Assembly (NCBI GenBank): GCA_028023455.1
Contig: JAQFVV010012489.1
Coordinates: forward strand, 2,235,881-2,299,880
Source of the DNA: Epiperipatus broadwayi
Lineage: Eukaryota > Onychophora > Udeonychophora > Euonychophora > Peripatidae
Reading direction: 5' to 3'
DNA: 64,000 bases
Part shown: piece after piece, positions 48,336 to 59,426 of the stretch
Position numbering within the stretch: position 1 is the stretch's first letter
How the letters are laid out: each line of letters opens with the position of its first letter
Made by a program: the position numbers and the translations under genes
The notes under the pieces: generated by a model
Databases searched by the model: none
Told to the model about the DNA's origin: nothing
The model's input: the letters and a program-made list of their open reading frames with translations, nothing else

Positions 48336-48470
48336 TCAAAGAGAAGTTAGGCCTTATCTTGTGTGAGAGTGCTGTAGTGACATTATACTACAGAAATATT
48401 ATTTATTTTTGGATAATCTCTAGTCTAATAAATGACTAATAAAAACATCACTAATAAAAAGTTTATATTT
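48336..48470 (+). repeat. Single arm of the 47.9-kb foldback family
   Basis: TATACTACAGAAATATTATT and GGATAATCTCTAGTCTAAT align with the right arm of the 47850-48112 element, in the same orientation. Confidence 0.65.
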
Positions 48471-48472
48471 TC

Positions 48473-48542
48473 AAGTATTAATATTTGATTTCTTTATATA
48501 TATATATAAGTATTAATATTTGATTTCTTTATATATATATAT
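48473..48542. repeat. 35-bp tandem duplication (2 units)
   Basis: Two exact units, each starting AAGTATTAATATTTGATTTC and ending in (TA)n. Confidence 0.9.
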
Positions 48543-48559
48543 AAGAATGCAAGAATCGG

Positions 48560-49085
48560 ATAAAACAGTCATCCTTTGTTTAACTAGTAGATTGGAATTG
48601 ATAATAGAAAGTAGGATATTGTTTGCAAGTCATTTAAATTATGATCCTTTGGAAATTTGACTTTGGAATTATTTTATTTATGTATTCGTACTTCACTGTT
48701 CTATATATTCTTACATATTTAGTAGAAGTAATTTATTTACAGGTTTATTAAAATTAATACAATTATCATATTGATTACTATTTAAAACTGTAAGCTGGCT
48801 TGATTAATAATTATAAAAATTTCCATTAGTATAAGATTTAATCTGTTAAAGTATTGTTTGAAATATTTACTATATAAAACCAAGGGGATCAAAAAAAGAT
48901 GACAATTTTCTGTTTGACCAATAAAGTGGTCTTGATAAATAAAAATGGGCATTGTTTGCAAGTCTGTTAAAAATGATTATTTAGAAATATGACTTTTGGA
49001 TTATTGTAATAATGTATTCTGTTGCATATATAGTAACAGGAATTTATTTACAAGCTTATCAAAATTATTAGAGTATATATTTATA
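48560..49085. repeat. Diverged direct repeat, ~330-bp spacing
   Basis: TTGTTTGCAAGTC, GACTTTGGATTATT-like and GGAATTTATTTACA-like blocks at about 48619-48750 recur in order at about 48952-49070. An old tandem duplication of unknown sequence; no gene. Confidence 0.6.
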
Positions 49086-49139
49086 TTGTAATAACAATAA
49101 AAATAATAAATATAATGCTAATTAACTATTATATATCTT

Positions 49140-49500
49140 TCAATCCACAGAAATACTTTTGGTTAATTCCTTAATCCTCCTCAACTGCTGTTAAATTCAA
49201 AAATCATAATGGAAAGAAATATCATCAACTGAAATCCAATGAATCCCAAATATTAACTTTAGAAGCTTGTCTATTAATTATATTCATTTTATTTCTATTT
49301 ATTAAAATTGTCTCCTTAATTTTTCTTTTATTATGATTTCTCTTTTCATGAAGGATCTTAACACTTTCAATATCAAACTTAAATTTAGATTTACATGTCC
49401 TTCATGAACCCAAAAAACTGAAGCAGTCAAATCACTATTATTTTTATTTTTCACATGCTTATATAATAATTCAAAGATAAATAAATAATACTTCTGTAAA
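49140..49500 (-). pseudogene. Second Penelope-like family: GIY-YIG C-terminus, minus copy
   Basis: The minus strand encodes YKHVKNKNNSDL, a histidine/glycine segment (VHEGH), then, after a frame loss, the equivalent of a segment ending KRKIKEAILINRNKMN. That resembles the end of Penelope GIY-YIG domains, where a catalytic glutamate sits in an (E)(A/S)I motif. It aligns closely with 51505-51740 on the plus strand, so the two are inverted copies. Confidence 0.6.
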
Positions 49501-49594
49501 TAATATAAATATAATATGAAATAACAATTCATGTCAATTGTTAATACAGAGTATCTTTAATATAAATAAAAATAATAATAACTAAATAATATAT

Positions 49595-49640
49595 CCAAGC
49601 GCTTTCAACTCTTACGAGTCCTTATCAAGGCAGTGTAAAA
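49595..49640 (-). other. Hammerhead-like string near Penelope remnant (weak)
   Basis: The minus strand reads CTTGATAAG, then a hairpin GACTC/GAGTT, then GAAAGC. This recalls the CTGATGA...GAAA core known in the terminal repeats of Penelope-like elements, but with an extra T and a substitution. Position between two remnants of such an element is supportive. Confidence 0.3.
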
Positions 49641-49814
49641 AATTCTATTTTCTTTTCATTGTATTGGTCAGGAACAACTAATCAGAAAGCTGGTTAATTT
49701 CGAATTCATAGCACAAGATGCATTTTGTATAAGATATGATTCTTTAATCTTGCGTTTAACAACTGACACAAATTGTTATTTTATATTATATTTAATTCAA
49801 AGATAATAAAAAAT

Positions 49815-50079
49815 GGATATCTATTCCAAATATTTCAAGTGCTCAAATGAAATTTTTTAATGATATATATAAGGATGTGATTAATGTTTCATTTTGTGTT
49901 ATAAATAACATTAATAAGTTAGTCAATATTTCTAAAAATGTCATACTTGTCAAGCAGAAAAGTAGTGTTATATATCAATTTTTTTTATGGATGTATATTA
50001 TCATGCATGGGTGAATCAAGATGCAGCAATGAAAAAAGATTAAAAGAGCATGAATTGTTATACAAGTGTGTGAAAAGTA
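49815..50079 (+). pseudogene. Second Penelope-like family: plus copy, first part
   Basis: Translates to a segment with SAQMKFFNDIYKDVINVSF, then NKLVNISKNVILVKQKSSVIYQ. The KSSVIYQ stretch matches the GIY part of Penelope endonucleases. After a gap comes CMGESRCSNEKRLKEHE, matching YIGET...RL.EH with YIG decayed to CMG. Interrupted after codons for KCVKS by the insertion at 50080. Confidence 0.65.
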
Positions 50080-51520
50080 GTCATTGGAAATAGGCAAACG
50101 CTAGGTTAAGTAATTCTGAGAATCATTAGAATAACACAAATCTTTGAAAAATAGTTTTAAATGAAACTAAATGATTCTAAAAAGAATAGAGACTCTAGAA
50201 ATCTTAATTTTTTTGATAGAATAAAAAAAGAAAACATTTAGATATTAAATCTCATTGAAAATGCTGAAAATAAAAACGTTAACAAAAATAGTTTTAAGAA
50301 CTTTATCTCTGCATGAGATATTAATATTGTTAAACAAGTTTCTATAGCTGAAAACCAGTCAGGGAAGACAGAAAACAACCTAAGGAACATTATAGATACA
50401 AAAATTAATCATAAAATTAAGAAAGAAAGAAATCCTAGTGTTAAATTGTTCATAGGAATAAAGTTATGATATCGTTGTGTTGAACAGGTCGAATAAATTA
50501 TTTTGAATTTTAATTCGATCTCAATTTTAGAATTGAACATTATAGATTATGACTTAAGCTATCTTCCTCCATAAAAATCAAGTTTCACCAATGATCACAA
50601 CAGAAGTTATTAGCCCATTTCCGGTGTGATTGGGGCATCACAAAAATAAAAATTTTCAAATCAACACAGAATTACAACGAAATGATTCCTCAGCAAAAAA
50701 CAAACAAACAATGATTTAAAGGCAAAATTAGTACAAATGATGTTTTGACATAAGCAGAGACATTGAAGTTACAAATGATTCATCTTCTTTTTTAATTATT
50801 TCAAGCTTTAACAATAAACTTTCAGATTATACAACTGAATCCTTGATTCCTAATCAAGACCTAGAATTCAATCCAAAGAAGCAGAATCCAATTAGTATCA
50901 ACAAATAATAACCATAATGAACCCTGAGGGACTTTATAGTTGGGTAAATTGAACAGGTATTGTGAACATTTGCAGACACAGGAGGTTGATAATGATTACA
51001 AACAGACTTTCAGCTCCAATGACCTCAGTGTGCTAGGTGATATCGACAAATGGTGTGTATTCATGGTGTGCAAGTAAATCTGGCTTGATTCCAGACTACA
51101 TTAAATCCAACTGTTGCATTGGTGAGCACAGGTCTGCACTCATCATTTCTTTCACAGGGGTTGATGATGGCAGTCATTGAGGGTCTGGTTTGTGGGTGCA
51201 GGCTGTTGACAATTATTGCTGCTTCCAGAAAACCTGCTGGGAGGGTACAGGGTCAAAGTTTTCAGCACCTTTACTGCTCTGATGGGCTGCTGTGCTCCCT
51301 TGATGGATTGTTCTTGGGCTGTGCAGATCTGTGCTCGTCCATATATAGATACATATTGAGTAAGGTTATACAACCCTTTTGTGGATATGTTTTTTTATCG
51401 AGCGTATGTTACTTTGTTTTTACCTTGCAACATTGAACACTGTAATATCATGTAGCTGGTGATCAGTCACCTGTGTTTTTTTTTACCTTAATAAAAAAAA
51501 AAAAAAGTGTGTGAAAAGTA
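50064..51520 (+). mobile_element. 1.4-kb poly(A)-tailed insertion with 16-bp TSD
   Basis: The direct repeat aagtgtgtgaaaagta occurs at 50064-50079 and 51505-51520. The inserted 50080-51504 ends in AATAAA merging into about 13 A. Across the insertion the interrupted Penelope reading continues exactly, which confirms the boundaries. The last ~450 bp of the insert (about 51040-51450) are less AT-rich. It may be a 5'-truncated LINE, a long SINE or a processed transcript. No protein family is recognised. Confidence 0.75.
51119..51436 (+). CDS. Unidentified 105-aa ORF in poly(A)-tailed insertion
   Basis: The longest frame in the insert, in its GC-richer 3' part: a Gly/Cys/Leu-rich sequence with no known motif. 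The opposite strand is also open over part of it. It may be 3' UTR of an unknown element. Coding status is doubtful. Confidence 0.2.
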   Translation: MVSTGLHSSFLSQGLMMAVIEGLVCGCRLLTIIAASRKPAGRVQGQSFQHLYCSDGLLCSLDGLFLGCADLCSSIYRYILSKVIQPFCGYVFLSSVCYFVFTLQH

Positions 51521-51760
51521 AAAAAAAATAGTGATCTAATGAAGTTTTCAACTTTCTCCGATCATGAAAGAACATGTAAATCTAAATTTAAGTTTGATAT
51601 TGAAAGTGTTAAGATTTTTAATGTAAAGAGAAACCATACTAAAAAATAATAATTAAAGAAGCAATTTTAATAAATAGAAATAAAATGAATATAATTAATG
51701 GACAAGATGCTAATGTTAAAATTCAGGGTTTATGGGATTTAAGTTGATGATGTTTGTTTT
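51521..51760 (+). pseudogene. Second Penelope-like family: plus copy, second part
   Basis: Resumes with KKNSDLM, SDHERTCKSKFKFDIESVKI and, after a stop, the equivalent of KEAILINRNKMN. That is the end of the GIY-YIG domain (late glutamate region). Aligns with the inverted copy at 49140-49500. Followed by a poly(T) run at about 51761-51779. Confidence 0.6.
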
Positions 51761-53459
51761 CATTTTTTTTTTTTTTTTTGAATTTCATGGCAGTTGAGGA
51801 GGGTTAGGAATGTTTGGCAAATGAAAAGACTTTATACAATAGTTAATCACTGTTATATTTATTGTTATTACAATAGTTTTTAATTAAGGAACATTTTATT
51901 TGTGTGTGTGTGCATATATATATATATATAAATATCATTAAAATAAACTTATTAACTTTATTTTATCTCCTTGAGATCAAAATTGACAATAAAAAATACA
52001 AAAGTTAATATTTAAGTTATATTAAATTATTATCTACAATTTCACTCATTTTTTTGAAATGTGATATGACATTTTGTGATTCAGCATATAACAGTTGCAA
52101 TGCGAATTATAAAACTAAATTTCTTTTGCTATTGTTTTTATTATTTATTTATTTTTATAAACATACTCGTGAAATATTGGGTTTAGATATTATACATGTA
52201 GTTCAATAGTATATATATATGTTCAGCAGTAGGCAATGTAGTATTTCAACCAGATTAATAATACCTGATCATCATCATAATGGATTGCCAATGTTTGTCT
52301 TTTCTCTAACACAACTTTCAGTTGAGAAAGTGGCAAGCAATTGCATCTCAATTTTAACACTACAACATAAATTCTTGCATGAAGTTTAAATGACCAGTTT
52401 TAAAGTACCCTATAAATACCCATAATATTTGAAAAGAAGATTGATGTGAAAAAAAAAAAACACAAGACTATACGATGAAATACTTCCACTACTGAAGATC
52501 TTTGAAATAACATTTTTCTTTTTGTAGGCTATTTAAAATATATTTAATAAGTCATTCTAGCAAAAAGTTAGTCAGACATGGTCAAAAGTCGATATCGACT
52601 TGATGGCATATAATAAAACCATTTCATTAAAATACATAAATTCTTATAAAAAATATTATAATTACAAGTTTAAATATTTAAAATTGCAGTTTAAATAATG
52701 CAAATCTTTGATGGTTTTTTCTCTCATGAGAATTATATTAATAACGAACAAATGTTTACCTCATTGTAATTCCGACAAAACGAATCTGATTTGCCATTGC
52801 TATGTAATATAATAATTTTAATTTTAATATTAAATCTTGCATTTAATTTATTAATTAAAGTTGACATTAAAAACTTTCACCTGTTAGTCATTTTCTTATT
52901 TAATTTGAACTCATTATTAAAAAAAAATGTATTTTTATTATTGTAATTTTTTTTAAAAGAAAAACTTAATTAGATTCATTTCTAATATAATATTGCTGAT
53001 ATTAAATTGAATTCTAGAACAAAAATTTGTATACTTAGTTTTCAATTACAGATTTAATTTCTATCACATGATAAGCTGAGTGGAAAATTAAAAAAATAAT
53101 AAAACAGAATTGTACGTTTGTGTAAGAAAACTTTATAATAAATGTATGTCACATTGAACAATCAACACCTTTTTCTGATTCGTAAATAAAATGACAATAT
53201 AGTTTCAAATAGAAAATTTCCATCAAATGAAATTTAGCAAATAGATTTTAAAAGCATGCCATAAAAAGTAAAGATTAATCACATTCAATTTAAAAAGAAT
53301 TATACTGTGATGTGTTTGGCTGAATTGCAGGATTCAGGCTTAAACCAACAGTAATATCAAAAATATAAACAGTCATTATTTAATGTGTATAATTTATTAG
53401 AACAAATGTATATATACATATTATACTGTCAATAAATACAATTTGGCGTATAACTTAGT
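51761..53459. other. AT-rich sequence, no gene seen
   Basis: No supported gene. (TG)n/(TA)n at about 51901-51930. Confidence 0.5.
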
Positions 53460-53754
53460 CAATAATGAGCTGGACGTGCGGAATGACTGGTCTCACTTCC
53501 AGCTGTACATTTAGCTTGCTTCGTGAGTTCTAGTCTTAACTCTTCCGGCTGTATTGGACAGCTTGCCTCGAGTTTGTTAAATGATCTTCCAGTTGTAATA
53601 AACAGCTTGCCTCGAGTCTGCTGTGTAGCAACTTCCAGTCCAATAGTGGATTTGCCTTACTGCGAAGATCTATCAGTAGTGATTAGTAGAAACACTTTCG
53701 CTGTTGGAAATGGTTTCAGTGCAGAACACGTTCGGTCGTTCAGGTTAGACAAAC

Positions 53755-53791
<37 letters not shown>

Positions 53792-54130
53792 ATATATATA
53801 TATCGGATTCAGAGAGTCAAACCAATGGTAGGATTTTGTAAACATGTTTAGGCACTGGCCATACTTGTTTTATCTTTTCCCCATGTTTATACATTCATTA
53901 TCCACATGTTTACACATTGGTTAGTGGCAATGAGTGCTCAATCCGATCAGATAAGGAAGGAATCTGGACTAGTCCATTTCTAAAGGCAAGATCAGATATG
54001 ACAATATGTATAACAGTTTATGCCAAATGTAACTGTGATACACAAACGAAAATTAAAAAAGAACCATGCGACATTCGAACACTAGAGTGGCAATTTGTCA
54101 CTCTAAAAGCCAAAAGAAAATAAAATCATT
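53460..54130 (+). other. CpG-rich island, possible young element fragment
   Basis: Stands out by more than a dozen CpG and higher G+C. Two related sub-repeats (ACAGCTTGCCTCGAGT...TG) occur at about 53560-53620. A (TC)n(TA)n tract follows. Then ATGAGTGCTCAATCC begins a short frame (MSAQSDQIRKES...) within the first bases after GTTAGTGGCA, which could be a gag start after an LTR. There is no pol and no second LTR, so the identity is open. The ORFs at 53523 and 53917 have no known motif. Confidence 0.35.
53758..53803. repeat. (TC)n-(TA)n microsatellite
   Basis: About 15 TC units followed by about 7 TA units. Confidence 0.95.
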
Positions 54131-55068
54131 TAAAGAATAATACCTAAAGGCAAAGAAAAATCATGGGTTCAACACCTATAATTGTAACATCTAATTATCA
54201 AAAGTGAAGGTCGCAAGACAGTAGCAACACATTTTTTTTAATGATCAGTAAATCATCTTTCATGTAACTAAAGAATTATTCTGGAATAAAAATACTATTA
54301 TTTTTTTTAAACTCATGTCAAATACATATTAATAATAATTTTAAAAATAAGTGATGTTAAAAGTATGTAATGTTTTGATAATAATGTATTAGAAACATTG
54401 TAAGGAATGTTATACAAAGGTAAAGACAAATTATAAGTTTTATTCATAAAATAGTATCATACAGTTCTATGCTTATGATCTAGGATTCAATTCTTAGACA
54501 TTTAATTTAAAAAAATTCCAGATAAGTTTTAAATTTTTTCATGTAACCACATTATGATCATCCTAGAAAATATCAAACTGGTTTTAGAAGAACAAAAGTA
54601 TATATGATATCTGGAATGATCAGATGATTGTTGGTCAGCTGACCATTATAAACAATTATTCCAGTAAAATGCACTGACATTAACAGAACTGGCCAATTTT
54701 GTACAGACTTAAAACTAGCATAATACATATTTACCAGTCAATATGAATAGATAGGTAAATTTATTTATGATTTAGCCACATAAATAAATTTGGGCATTTT
54801 TCAGTTATTTAAAAAAAAAGAAAAAAGGCTCAGCTTCATTGTGGATATAAATACCAAGTTTGGGTAGGTTAAGATAATATAAACAGCTCCATTTGACTTT
54901 TATTTTTAATTATGATAACTTGAATAGTATAACATAATAGTAGAGTGACAATGCAAAAGCTAAAAGGTTTATAGATTTATTTCAAGATAAAAAAGTAAAA
55001 ACATCTCTGTGTGGACAAATGAGTGGAACTATTGTGCATGTGGAAATATTGCATGATGTTCCAAAAAA
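54131..55068. other. AT-rich sequence, no gene seen
   Basis: No supported gene. Confidence 0.5.
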
Positions 55069-55595
55069 CAAGTTTTATGATTCTTAATCTGTGATAATAT
55101 GTTGCACTATTTCCATCATCTATAACTTTATTTAAAATTTAAAATACAAACAACTGATAGTAATAACACGTAAATAGACACACAGTTTGTAGATTACACA
55201 ATGTTTCAAATAGCATATTATCCATTCTTTATCACATGTTTTATGGTCTGACCAATGACAATATTACCATAGGAGTTGAACTCACAACTATAAATTCTTG
55301 AATATCAAAGCTCAGTAAAAGTGTTACCTTGAAATTCAACATTCAAGAATCTGTTGATATGAGTTTGACTCCTATGCTAATGTTGTTACTGGTCTAACCA
55401 GAAACACCTGAAGAAGAATAGAGAATGAAACCTCTTGAAATGTTGTGTAATCTACTAACCTGTGTCATCTATTTGTGTGTTATTATTAACATTTGTTTGG
55501 ATTTGAAAAGTTTAAAATTTTCTTACATTCAACATTTAATGATAGATGATGGAAATAGTATATTATCACACATAAAGAGCCAAGTTTCATGATTA
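55069..55595. repeat. Large imperfect inverted repeat (arms ~240-260 bp)
   Basis: Left arm about 55069-55307, right arm about 55338-55595, loop ~30 bp. Matching blocks include ATAGGAGTTGAACTCAC with GAGTTTGACTCCTAT, and GATGATGGAAATAG with CTATTTCCATCATC. The right arm contains CCTGAAGAAG followed by GAAACCTCTTGAAATGTT, a pattern reminiscent of the ends of Penelope-like elements. This could therefore be two inverted element ends. No TSD seen. Confidence 0.7.
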
Positions 55596-57169
55596 TTCGA
55601 GATATACTTAAAAAAATTGCATTGCAGTATATTATAATTAAATCGGAATGCAGAACTGTTAATGATAACAATTTAATTTACATACGCTAATCTATTAATA
55701 TGCACCCATGGATAATTATTTTCTTCCTATTAGCCATTAATATTCTTTATTATATTTGTTTAACCTAGATATATACTTTAATGTTATATTAAATATTAAA
55801 TGTATTTATGTACATATATTTATTAACTCATGACTATGTCTTAATCTATATTTAAATTTTACATTATTTTACTCATATGCTACACCTTATAAGTGTCTCA
55901 AATAACTCCATAACATTCATTTAAATTCTGTAGGTGCATAGGGGTAGACTCAGAAAATTATTAAAGACAATTTTTATCTATTGATTATATAATAATAAAG
56001 AGATGCCTGTCAATTGGATTAATATAATTATCATTAAATATCTAGAAAAATGATGGAAAACAACAGTGGTGTTGCCTGAAGAGTTGGATATTGTCAAATG
56101 CATCATGGGAATCATTTGTCAAAATGCAGTATGGGAGTCATTTATATTTTCTGCATGATTCTAATTGCATGTTTTAGAGAAGTAATATAAATGCGTGCAA
56201 TGTTATTTAAAAAATAATTAAAAAATTAGTTTAGATTAACATTAGATTATGTTTTTATGCATTTAGTTTTATTATATGTGATATTATTTTATATTCCTAT
56301 AGCAATTATAACATTAAAAAAAACCTTAGATGTTTTCATGAGTCAAATTTTTTAAGAAATACTGATGGCAATTAATAAATATTTTTGATTGTTTATTAAA
56401 AACTAAATGTGTCTCAACTTATTATGTTTGATGTATCAATTACTAAGTTAAGATTCAAAGATTTGTTTTGAATTATATATAGAAATTTTTTTGTGTTTAC
56501 TGTCCTTGAACATTACTCTGCTACAAAATGTGGACTATCATAATGAAAAGTTATATAGCTTTTAAAAACTTGTAAGAAAAATTCTACAATAAAAGTTAAA
56601 TTAAAAAGATAAAACCTTCAATCAGTCATGTGGTACACTATTATCATAATTTTATTAAACACCTTTGTATATTCTTCCTATAATTTCACCAACATTTAAG
56701 AACATGTTCTATGATGATTTTAAGAACTACTTTCAGTTATTCTTATAAATACATGTAGGTTTATAAATTACTTGCTGTATTTGTAGCTTTGCTCACATTA
56801 GTAGAATAAAAGAATATAACACAATTTACATTAATACAATTTACATAAATACATATTATTTACATAAAATAATAATATATGAGTTATGGACAGCAGTACC
56901 ACAAAAATATAACTTTTTATGATCAGTTACACTATTGAATTTTATCAATTTTTAGAATATTAGTTTAAATAAATTATCTTATGATAAACTAACTTTTAAG
57001 AATGCCTATAAAATTCTAACATCATGGCATTTTGTTTAACCCTCCACTTGAAAATGAGAAATTAAATATGTGGTATAAACAAAATTTAATTAATTAAATA
57101 TATATTTAGGAAATAAAATTTTATCTTGCTTTACCAAAAACTATAATTTTGTCTATTTCTGTTGAATGT
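55596..57169. other. AT-rich sequence, no gene seen
   Basis: No supported gene or named repeat. Confidence 0.5.
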
Positions 57170-57422
57170 ATTTCAATACCAGGCCACAACATACTTTGTA
57201 TCCATTTAAATTTTTTTCCATCTGTAATTTTTTAATCAGTGCTGCCCTCTTTTTGCATTTTTATTAAGTTATTCAAAAATGGTTATGATTCTAATGCATA
57301 TGACAAATTGCCAAAGTTTTTAAATACACTAAAGCAAAAATCCCCCCAAGAATGAAAATTGTGTAAGATTCATCAAGATTGGTGCAATACTTGTTGAACT
57401 ATAAAATAAACAAACAAACATG
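57170..57422 (+). repeat. Possible retroposon 3' end with (AAAC)n tail
   Basis: GAAAATTGTGTAAGATTCAT followed by TTGGTGCAATACTTGTTGAA and then AAATAAACAAACAAACA resembles the conserved 3' end plus short-unit tail of some LINE-mobilised SINEs. The 5' boundary is a guess. Confidence 0.4.
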
Positions 57423-58277
57423 TTTTCACATTCATATTGTATGTAATAAGGATAAAAATATATTAATTTATAAAATTATAAATGCATAATAATAATGCCA
57501 TGGCAGCAATAATAAAAGCAATTTAATCTTACAATTTTTTCAAATGCTTAAGATTTGCCCATACATAAATGTTTGGGTTGAAAAGATAGATGGATTCATT
57601 CTATCTTTTCATAAAGACTTTATCTTGTGTTTGAAAGTGAGATTATTCATTTATAATTAAAAATCTACAAAGCGCATGTGCATTAGCTTTATGGCTGATT
57701 ATTAATATTACAGTTTATAACCATAGTGCTATATAAAATAAATATTTCAATTAAAATAATAAAAAAAAAAAACAATTCAAAAGTAATTTTAAACATTCAA
57801 AGTTGATGATACTAAATAAAAGAAAATTTATTTTCTTCTATTTTTAATTTTTAAAAATATCTTAAGCATCATTATTAGATTTTTATTTTTATAGATTAGT
57901 TGAGTGTATATATCTTAATAATAATTGATGGAAAAAGTGCCAAAATCAGATAAACAGACACACCAAGAAAAATGGTATAAAAAGACCTTGACTTAAAGCA
58001 GTGATAGAATGTCAAACTCTGAAGTATAACATCCTTAAATCAATTCCAATTCTGTCACTTCCAGTAATTGAACTTCTTGTGAACTCTCAAGGGGTCATTA
58101 GATTGAGTATTATTAGAGTAATGTTTTGGTAATAAGATAAGAAAATTTATATAGATTCTGATAAATTATTACAAAGAAATCAAGTCAGATGTCACATGAT
58201 CTAATTTAACAAGCTTATATTATTTTCTGTTTATTTTTTATTTTTGGATTAAATGCTTGGAAGCATGAAATAAGAAA
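57423..58277. other. AT-rich sequence, no gene seen
   Basis: No supported gene. Confidence 0.5.
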
Positions 58278-58640
58278 AGCTTAAAATAGAATTCTTAAAT
58301 AAAGTAAGAAATAAGAACAGCTTAAATGAAATTCTTATTCTCTTAATATAGTTTGCATAATATGCTTTCGATATATCTATAATGATATCACTATGATTAT
58401 GATATCATTATACATATATTGAAAGCATATATTAAGAGGACAATAATTCCATTTAAGCTGTTCTTATTTCTCATTTCGTTTATAAATTCCACAAAAACAG
58501 CTTAAATGGAAATCTTATCCTCATCATGTAGTATACTGAGCATCCTTTCGATCTCAGAATACTACATTAGAGGGTAAGAATTCCATTTAAGCTGTTCTTA
58601 TTTCTTTCTTTATTTAAAGATTTCCATTTTAAGCTTTTAT
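58278..58640. repeat. Nested pair of hairpin elements
   Basis: Two foldbacks share the same terminal sequence (AGAAATAAGAACAGCTTAAA and complement). Hairpin 1 is about 58305-58475, hairpin 2 about 58490-58607. Both carry CTTTCGAT near their centres. An outer pair (AAGCTTAAAATAG at 58278 with CCATTTTAAGCTT at 58626) encloses both. No ORF. Likely a MITE inserted in or beside its own kind. Confidence 0.8.
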
Positions 58641-59330
58641 TAATTCAAAGAATATTGAATTTTTTAATTTTTTAGAAAATAAAATTTCTATTGTCTGATT
58701 TATTATCTTTATAAAACCCTTATCAATCGATTTAAGAAATTTATATATATGGATAAGATATAAACTGCACACATGCACACAGTTAGTAACATATATTTGT
58801 ACTTTGAAATCATACTTTTTCAATAATCATTTTGTTAAACATTTGAGAACAAATAATTGTATAGTTAGGAAACATGCTAATACTTTGTCTCACATGTCAT
58901 TTATAAATATGTGGATTTAAAAGAAAGAGTGTAAGCAAGCATTTTAATTTTTTGATTAGTGATAGCATGAACTATATATGTCATAGTAAGACTTTTTAAA
59001 AAATACTTTTCATTATAATTATATAAGATATGTAATAAAGTCGTTACTGAAATGTGAAGTAAAGTTTATCAAGTAAAACTCATAATTTTTGAATAAACAT
59101 AAATGTTATGCTTAATTGTCTTTTATTTTATGAAAAATAACCGTATTTTCTCGGTTTTGTTGCTTTTCATGGTATTCTTGCATCAGATAATCTGAATTAT
59201 TGTGACAATCAGATCTTTAAAAAAATGTGAAGTTGCATTTAGAAGTAACATTGCTAATAGAAGACTCAACATTGTTAAATGTGTTTATACAGTAAAATCT
59301 ACCTTAAAATTAACTATCTCTATTACTTAC
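58641..59330. other. AT-rich sequence (intron if the exon at 59331 is real)
   Basis: No further exon, gene or repeat boundary is supported. Confidence 0.4.
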
Positions 59331-59426
59331 AACGTTGACTTGGGCCACTGAGTAGATCATGGCAATTGATACTAATGTAAAAAGCAGTCGAAGAAGAAAA
59401 GAGTTGGTGTAATCTTTTGGAACACA
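59331..59426 (-). CDS. Candidate internal exon of a membrane protein, 32 codons
   Basis: On the minus strand a T-rich tract ending TTTTTTACAG precedes position 59426 and GTAAGT follows 59331, giving good acceptor and donor sites. The 96 nt between are open in phase 0-0 and encode a peptide starting CVPKDYTN, with hydrophobic core FLLRLLFTLVSIAMIY and ending SVAQVNV, which looks like one transmembrane helix with a short lead. It is less AT-rich than its surroundings, contains a CGA codon, and is not a copy of any repeat in the window. The protein family is not recognised, and no neighbouring exon was found, so flanking introns would be long. Confidence 0.55.

Noticed and set aside
51119-51436. 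Treating the 105-aa ORF as a host exon or gene
   Set aside because: It lies inside a poly(A)-tailed insertion with TSDs, lacks splice sites, and both strands are open over part of it, so it is listed only as a low-confidence ORF of the insert.
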